Below, piece by piece: positions 61,092 through 64,000 of a stretch of DNA of 64,000 nt (positions are counted from its first letter, which is position 1; every line of letters starts with the position of its first letter). This DNA is from Ga0077555 sp041397775 (GTDB lineage Bacteria; Pseudomonadota; Alphaproteobacteria; Rhizobiales; Hyphomicrobiaceae). Position numbers and translations under genes: made by a program. The stretch lies in the NCBI GenBank assembly GCA_041397775.1, contig JAWKWB010000004.1:1-64000 (forward strand). Direction: 5' to 3'. Under the pieces are notes generated by a model. It saw only the letters and a program-made list of their open reading frames with translations. It was not told the origin of the DNA and ran no database searches.

Positions 61092-62195
61092 GTGCTCGGA
61101 TTCCGCCGAAAGTCCGTGAAGGTCAATCTCGCGCTGCAAGGCGGCGGGGCGCACGGGGCGTTCACCTGGGGCGTTCTGGACCGGCTGCTCGAGGAGCCGG
61201 ACATCGAATTCGGCTGGATCAGCGGAACGAGTGCGGGTGCCGTCAATGCCGTGGCGCTGGCGTCCGGCCTTTCTGCCGGCGGCCGGGCAGGGGCGCGCGC
61301 CACCCTGCAGGCCGTGTGGGAGGCCGTACACGAGGCGGACGTGACCGATCTTCTGCGTCTCAACCCGTTCCTCTACGGCTTCAGCCGGTCGAGCGCGGCG
61401 GGGCGGTTGGGCAGCATGTTCTCGCCCTATGAATTCAATCCGCTGGGGTTCGATCCGTTGCGCCGGCTGCTTTCGACGCACATCGATATCGATGCGGCGC
61501 GCCGGTTCTCGGGGGGCGAACTCCTGATCGCGGCAACCGATGTCGCGACGGGGCGCAAACGCCTCTTTCGCCGCGCCGAGCTGACGATCGAAACGGTGCT
61601 TGCCTCCACGTGCCTGCCCACCCTGCATCACGCGGTCGAGATCGAGGGGCGGGCCTACTGGGACGGCGGCTTCTCGGCCAATCCGGATCTCGTCACGCTC
61701 GCGGCCGAGAGCCCGGTTCGCGATACGCTGCTGGTTCTGCTCAACCCTGTCGAACAGCCGGGCAAGCCGCGTTCGGCGCGGGAGATCGCGACCAACGTCA
61801 GCCGTGTGACCTTCACGCAGCCGCTCTTGCGCGACGTGGCCGAGATCGCGGCAGCGCGCGCCGAGCCGCGCGGTGCGTTCTGGCGGCGCCGCAGGTCACG
61901 GTCGGAGCGGCTGGGGGCCCATCGCTTCCATCTCGTGGAGGCCGGCCGGCACACGCAGGCGCTGCCGCCCGAATCGAAGCTCCGGCCCGATCGCGCCATG
62001 CTCACGGGGCTGTTCAATGCCGGCCGTGAAGAAACGCGCCGATGGCTCGGCCGCAGCCGCAAGGACCTCGGGTATCGGTCGAGTATCGATCTGGAGGCGC
62101 ATTTCATGGGGCCGCTAGCGCCCTCGAGCAAGGAAACCAACCCGCTGCCCGATAGCGAGGAGGCGTGGACGGACGAGATCGCCGAGAAGCTCTAG
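61092..62195 (+). CDS. Patatin-like phospholipase
   Basis: A 367-residue patatin-family esterase, start GTG 61092 with GGAG five bases upstream (GTG 61086 is an alternative). The oxyanion hole NLALQGGGAHGAFTWG, the nucleophile motif GTSAG (Ser47) and the dyad Asp in YWDGGFSANP (about 191) are intact. The family hydrolyses membrane lipids. The C-terminal third is rich in Arg and has no recognised domain. It lies 38 bases behind btuD, probably on the same transcript, though its role is not linked to B12. Confidence 0.88.
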   Translation: MLGFRRKSVKVNLALQGGGAHGAFTWGVLDRLLEEPDIEFGWISGTSAGAVNAVALASGLSAGGRAGARATLQAVWEAVHEADVTDLLRLNPFLYGFSRSSAAGRLGSMFSPYEFNPLGFDPLRRLLSTHIDIDAARRFSGGELLIAATDVATGRKRLFRRAELTIETVLASTCLPTLHHAVEIEGRAYWDGGFSANPDLVTLAAESPVRDTLLVLLNPVEQPGKPRSAREIATNVSRVTFTQPLLRDVAEIAAARAEPRGAFWRRRRSRSERLGAHRFHLVEAGRHTQALPPESKLRPDRAMLTGLFNAGREETRRWLGRSRKDLGYRSSIDLEAHFMGPLAPSSKETNPLPDSEEAWTDEIAEKL

Positions 62196-62198
62196 ACC

Positions 62199-62265
62199 GG
62201 TTCCGACTTTTGCATCCCCTTGCAGTTCGTCCGCGTGCAAATGTCGGAACCAAAGGGAACACTAG
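62199..62265. repeat. Hairpin repeat related to the 42.7-kb cluster
   Basis: Arms at 62199-62214 (GGTTCCGACTTTTGCA) and 62236-62251 pair with one mismatch, followed by AAAGGGAACACTAG at about 62252-62265. The GTCGGA...GAACACTAG arrangement recalls units A and B near 42.7-43.0 kb. It lies four bases after the patatin stop and could also act as a 3' end structure for both convergent genes. Confidence 0.6.
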
Positions 62266-62314
62266 GAACCAATTGCCACACGCGACGATGACAGTGCGGG
62301 TCCATGGGGAGGGC

Positions 62315-63943
62315 TCACCGCAGCCACGGCCTGCGCTTGATCCCGCCACGCTTGAAATCGCGCAGGATCTCGCGTGCCGCGTTGTGGCCGGGAACGCCGG
62401 TGACGCCGCCGCCGGGGTGGGCACCAGAGCCGCAGAGATAAAGGCCCGATAAGGGCATGCGATAGTCGGCGTGGCCCAGAACCGGGCGCGCGGCAAAGAG
62501 CTGGTCGAGGCCGAGCTGGCCGTGGAAGATGTCGCCGTCGATCAGGCCGAAGCGCTGCTCCAGATCGAGGGGGGAGAGGACCTGCCGCGCGATGACGGAG
62601 CCTGCGAAATTGGGCGCGTGCCGTGTGACGGTGGCGATCACGAGGTCGGCAAAGCGCTCCTTCTCGGCGGGATCGTTCCACGCGCGGCCATCGGGCAGCC
62701 GTGGTGCGACATGCTGCACGAACAGGCTCGCGACATGCCGGCCGGGCGGCGCGAGGCTGTCGTCGAGGGTCGAGGGGATGAGGATCTCGATCACCGGTTC
62801 GTGTGACCAGCCGTGGCGTCGCGCGTCCATGTAGGCGCGGTCGAGGTAGTCGATCGAAGGGCCGATGACGATGCCGGAGGCGTGATGCTCCTGCCGGTCT
62901 GTGCCCGGGCGGGAGCGGAAGCTCGGCAGCTCCGACAAGGCGACGTTCATGCGGAAGGTGCCAGAACCCGTCTTGATGCTCGTGAAGCGGCGGTGAAGGG
63001 GGGCTGGAACGGCGCCTTCGGGTACGAGATCGCGAAACAGCAGCTTGGGGCCGACGTTGGCGACGACGGCCTTGGCGGTGACGTGCCGACCGTCCGCCAG
63101 GACGACACCGGCCGCACGGTCGCCGCGCACCTCGACGCCATCGACGGGGGCCTGGGTGCACAGGTCGGCGCCGGCTTCTTTCGCGGCGGCAGCCATGGCC
63201 TTCGTAATGGCACCCATGCCGCCAACGGCGTGCCCCCAGACGCCCATCTTGCCGTTCACCTCGCCAAAGCAATGGTGCAGCAATACGTAGGCGGTTCCAG
63301 GCGTCCAGGGTGAGGCGTAGGCGCCGACGATGCCGTCGAAAGCGAAGGCGGCTTTGACCACGTCGCTCTCTAACCATTCGCCGAGATAGTCGGCGGCGCT
63401 CTTGGTGAAGAGATCGAGCAGCAGCCGCTGGTCGTCGAGCGAGAGGCCGAAGAGACGCCGCCCCAGGCCGGCATTGCGAATGAGGCCCGCCAGGCCCTCG
63501 CCCGCGTTCGGCGGCGTGCGCAGGACGAGATCGCGCAGGATGTCGGCGGCACGGCCGATGGCTGCGTCATAGCCCGGCAGAGCTTCTGCATCGCGCTGCG
63601 AGAAGGCGGCGATCGCACGCTGGCGGTTTTCCTGGCCGTGGGGCATCAGGAGGTCGCGGGTCGCATCCACGGGCCAGAAATTGGCGACGGGACGCTCGAC
63701 GATGCGCAGGCCGTGGCGCTGGAGATCGAGGTCGGCGATGATTTTGGGGTTGAGAAGACTGACGGCGTAGCTGGCGACGGAATTGCGAAAACCGGGATGG
63801 AACTCCTCGGTCACCGCGGCGCCGCCGAGGACGTCGTTCTTCTCCAGAACGACGACGGTGAGGCCGGCCCTTGCCAGATATGCCGCGCAGGTCAATCCGT
63901 TATGGCCACCGCCGACGATCGCAATGTCGTAGTTCGATCGCAT
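62315..63943 (-). CDS. Phytoene-dehydrogenase-like FAD oxidoreductase (CrtI/COG1233 type)
   Basis: About 542 residues from ATG 63943 (MRSNYDIAIVGGGHNGLTCA); ATG 63964 is an upstream alternative. The N-terminal FAD-binding motif is GGGHNGLTCAAYLARAGLTV, followed by LGGAAVTEEFHPGFRNSVAS. The C-terminal FAD contact is in LYLCGSGAHPGGGVTGVPGH. The family includes carotenoid desaturases and isomerases and pyridine-nucleotide-disulfide-like proteins of unknown substrate. No other carotenoid genes are near, so the real reaction is open. Confidence 0.85.
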   Translation of the reverse strand: MRSNYDIAIVGGGHNGLTCAAYLARAGLTVVVLEKNDVLGGAAVTEEFHPGFRNSVASYAVSLLNPKIIADLDLQRHGLRIVERPVANFWPVDATRDLLMPHGQENRQRAIAAFSQRDAEALPGYDAAIGRAADILRDLVLRTPPNAGEGLAGLIRNAGLGRRLFGLSLDDQRLLLDLFTKSAADYLGEWLESDVVKAAFAFDGIVGAYASPWTPGTAYVLLHHCFGEVNGKMGVWGHAVGGMGAITKAMAAAAKEAGADLCTQAPVDGVEVRGDRAAGVVLADGRHVTAKAVVANVGPKLLFRDLVPEGAVPAPLHRRFTSIKTGSGTFRMNVALSELPSFRSRPGTDRQEHHASGIVIGPSIDYLDRAYMDARRHGWSHEPVIEILIPSTLDDSLAPPGRHVASLFVQHVAPRLPDGRAWNDPAEKERFADLVIATVTRHAPNFAGSVIARQVLSPLDLEQRFGLIDGDIFHGQLGLDQLFAARPVLGHADYRMPLSGLYLCGSGAHPGGGVTGVPGHNAAREILRDFKRGGIKRRPWLR

Positions 63944-63967
63944 CAACCGCCTCATCCGCCACAAGAA

Positions 63968-64000
63968 TCAGGGCGGGTAGCGCTTGCCGAAGGCGGCAAA
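63968..64000 (-). CDS. Possible 3' end of a further minus-strand gene
   Basis: The last 33 bases read FAAFGKRYPP and a stop at 63970-63968 on the minus strand, spaced normally before the oxidoreductase gene. With so few residues it can only be flagged as a candidate C-terminus. Confidence 0.35.
   Translation of the reverse strand, partial: FAAFGKRYPP

Overview
The window looks like chromosomal DNA of a high-GC alphaproteobacterium, most likely of the order Hyphomicrobiales (Rhizobiales). The grounds are established lineage markers seen here: tandem porins with the signature Asp-Leu-Gly-Gly-x-Cys-Cys after the signal peptide, a COX15-type heme A synthase, DUF2842, DUF2924 beside a large serine recombinase, an UbiH-type hydroxylase and an Rsm22-family methyltransferase. 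Genus cannot be set from this window.

From 1 to about 23.2 kb lies a mobile, decaying region that ends beside a tRNA-Arg(ACG). Its left part (1-12.7 kb, minus strand) is prophage-like: a ParB-type/DNA-methyltransferase protein, a lysozyme-like protein, a minor tail protein, a DUF6362 protein, a RuvC-like resolvase, a DNA-binding ATPase and a toprim/helicase replication protein. The replication genes carry many single-base frameshifts, and the ATPase gene is also split by an intact IS1380-family element with a CTAG target duplication. On the plus strand follow DUF2924, a large serine recombinase and a small helical protein (13.3-15.6 kb), coupled by ATGA overlaps.

From 15.4 to 23.0 kb two almost identical 383-bp direct repeats, with a third diverged copy between them, bracket a transposon graveyard (IS256 and IS66 pieces), a Recombinase-In-Trio (RIT) element with 32-bp inverted ends, and a two-gene glycan cassette (GT2 glycosyltransferase and a short sugar-phosphate transferase) whose base composition is lower in GC than its surroundings.

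From 24 to 64 kb the sequence is ordinary and intact. It holds an overlapping operon of two lipid A-type acyltransferases and Rsm22, an UbiH-type hydroxylase, two tandem porins, DNA polymerase I, a xylonate-dehydratase-like IlvD/Edd enzyme, a TadG-like von Willebrand protein, a TauE/SafE permease and heme A synthase. A surface-polysaccharide locus (43.3-52.2 kb) contains a deacetylase, a Wzz/GumC co-polymerase, a Wza-type export lipoprotein, a GT4 glycosyltransferase, an undecaprenyl-phosphate sugar transferase and an O-antigen ligase/polymerase. Then come a NUDIX hydrolase, a phosphoesterase, an MFS transporter and a cobalamin-riboswitch-controlled vitamin B12 uptake operon (btuB, btuF, btuC, btuD order), followed by a patatin phospholipase and a phytoene-dehydrogenase-like oxidoreductase.

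The most interesting parts are the 15.4-23.0 kb repeat-bounded segment with its RIT element sitting between two divergent IS66 tails, the stacked hairpin repeats near 42.6-43.0 kb with a relative at 62.2 kb, and the sharp contrast between the frameshift-rich mobile region and the intact chromosome beside it.
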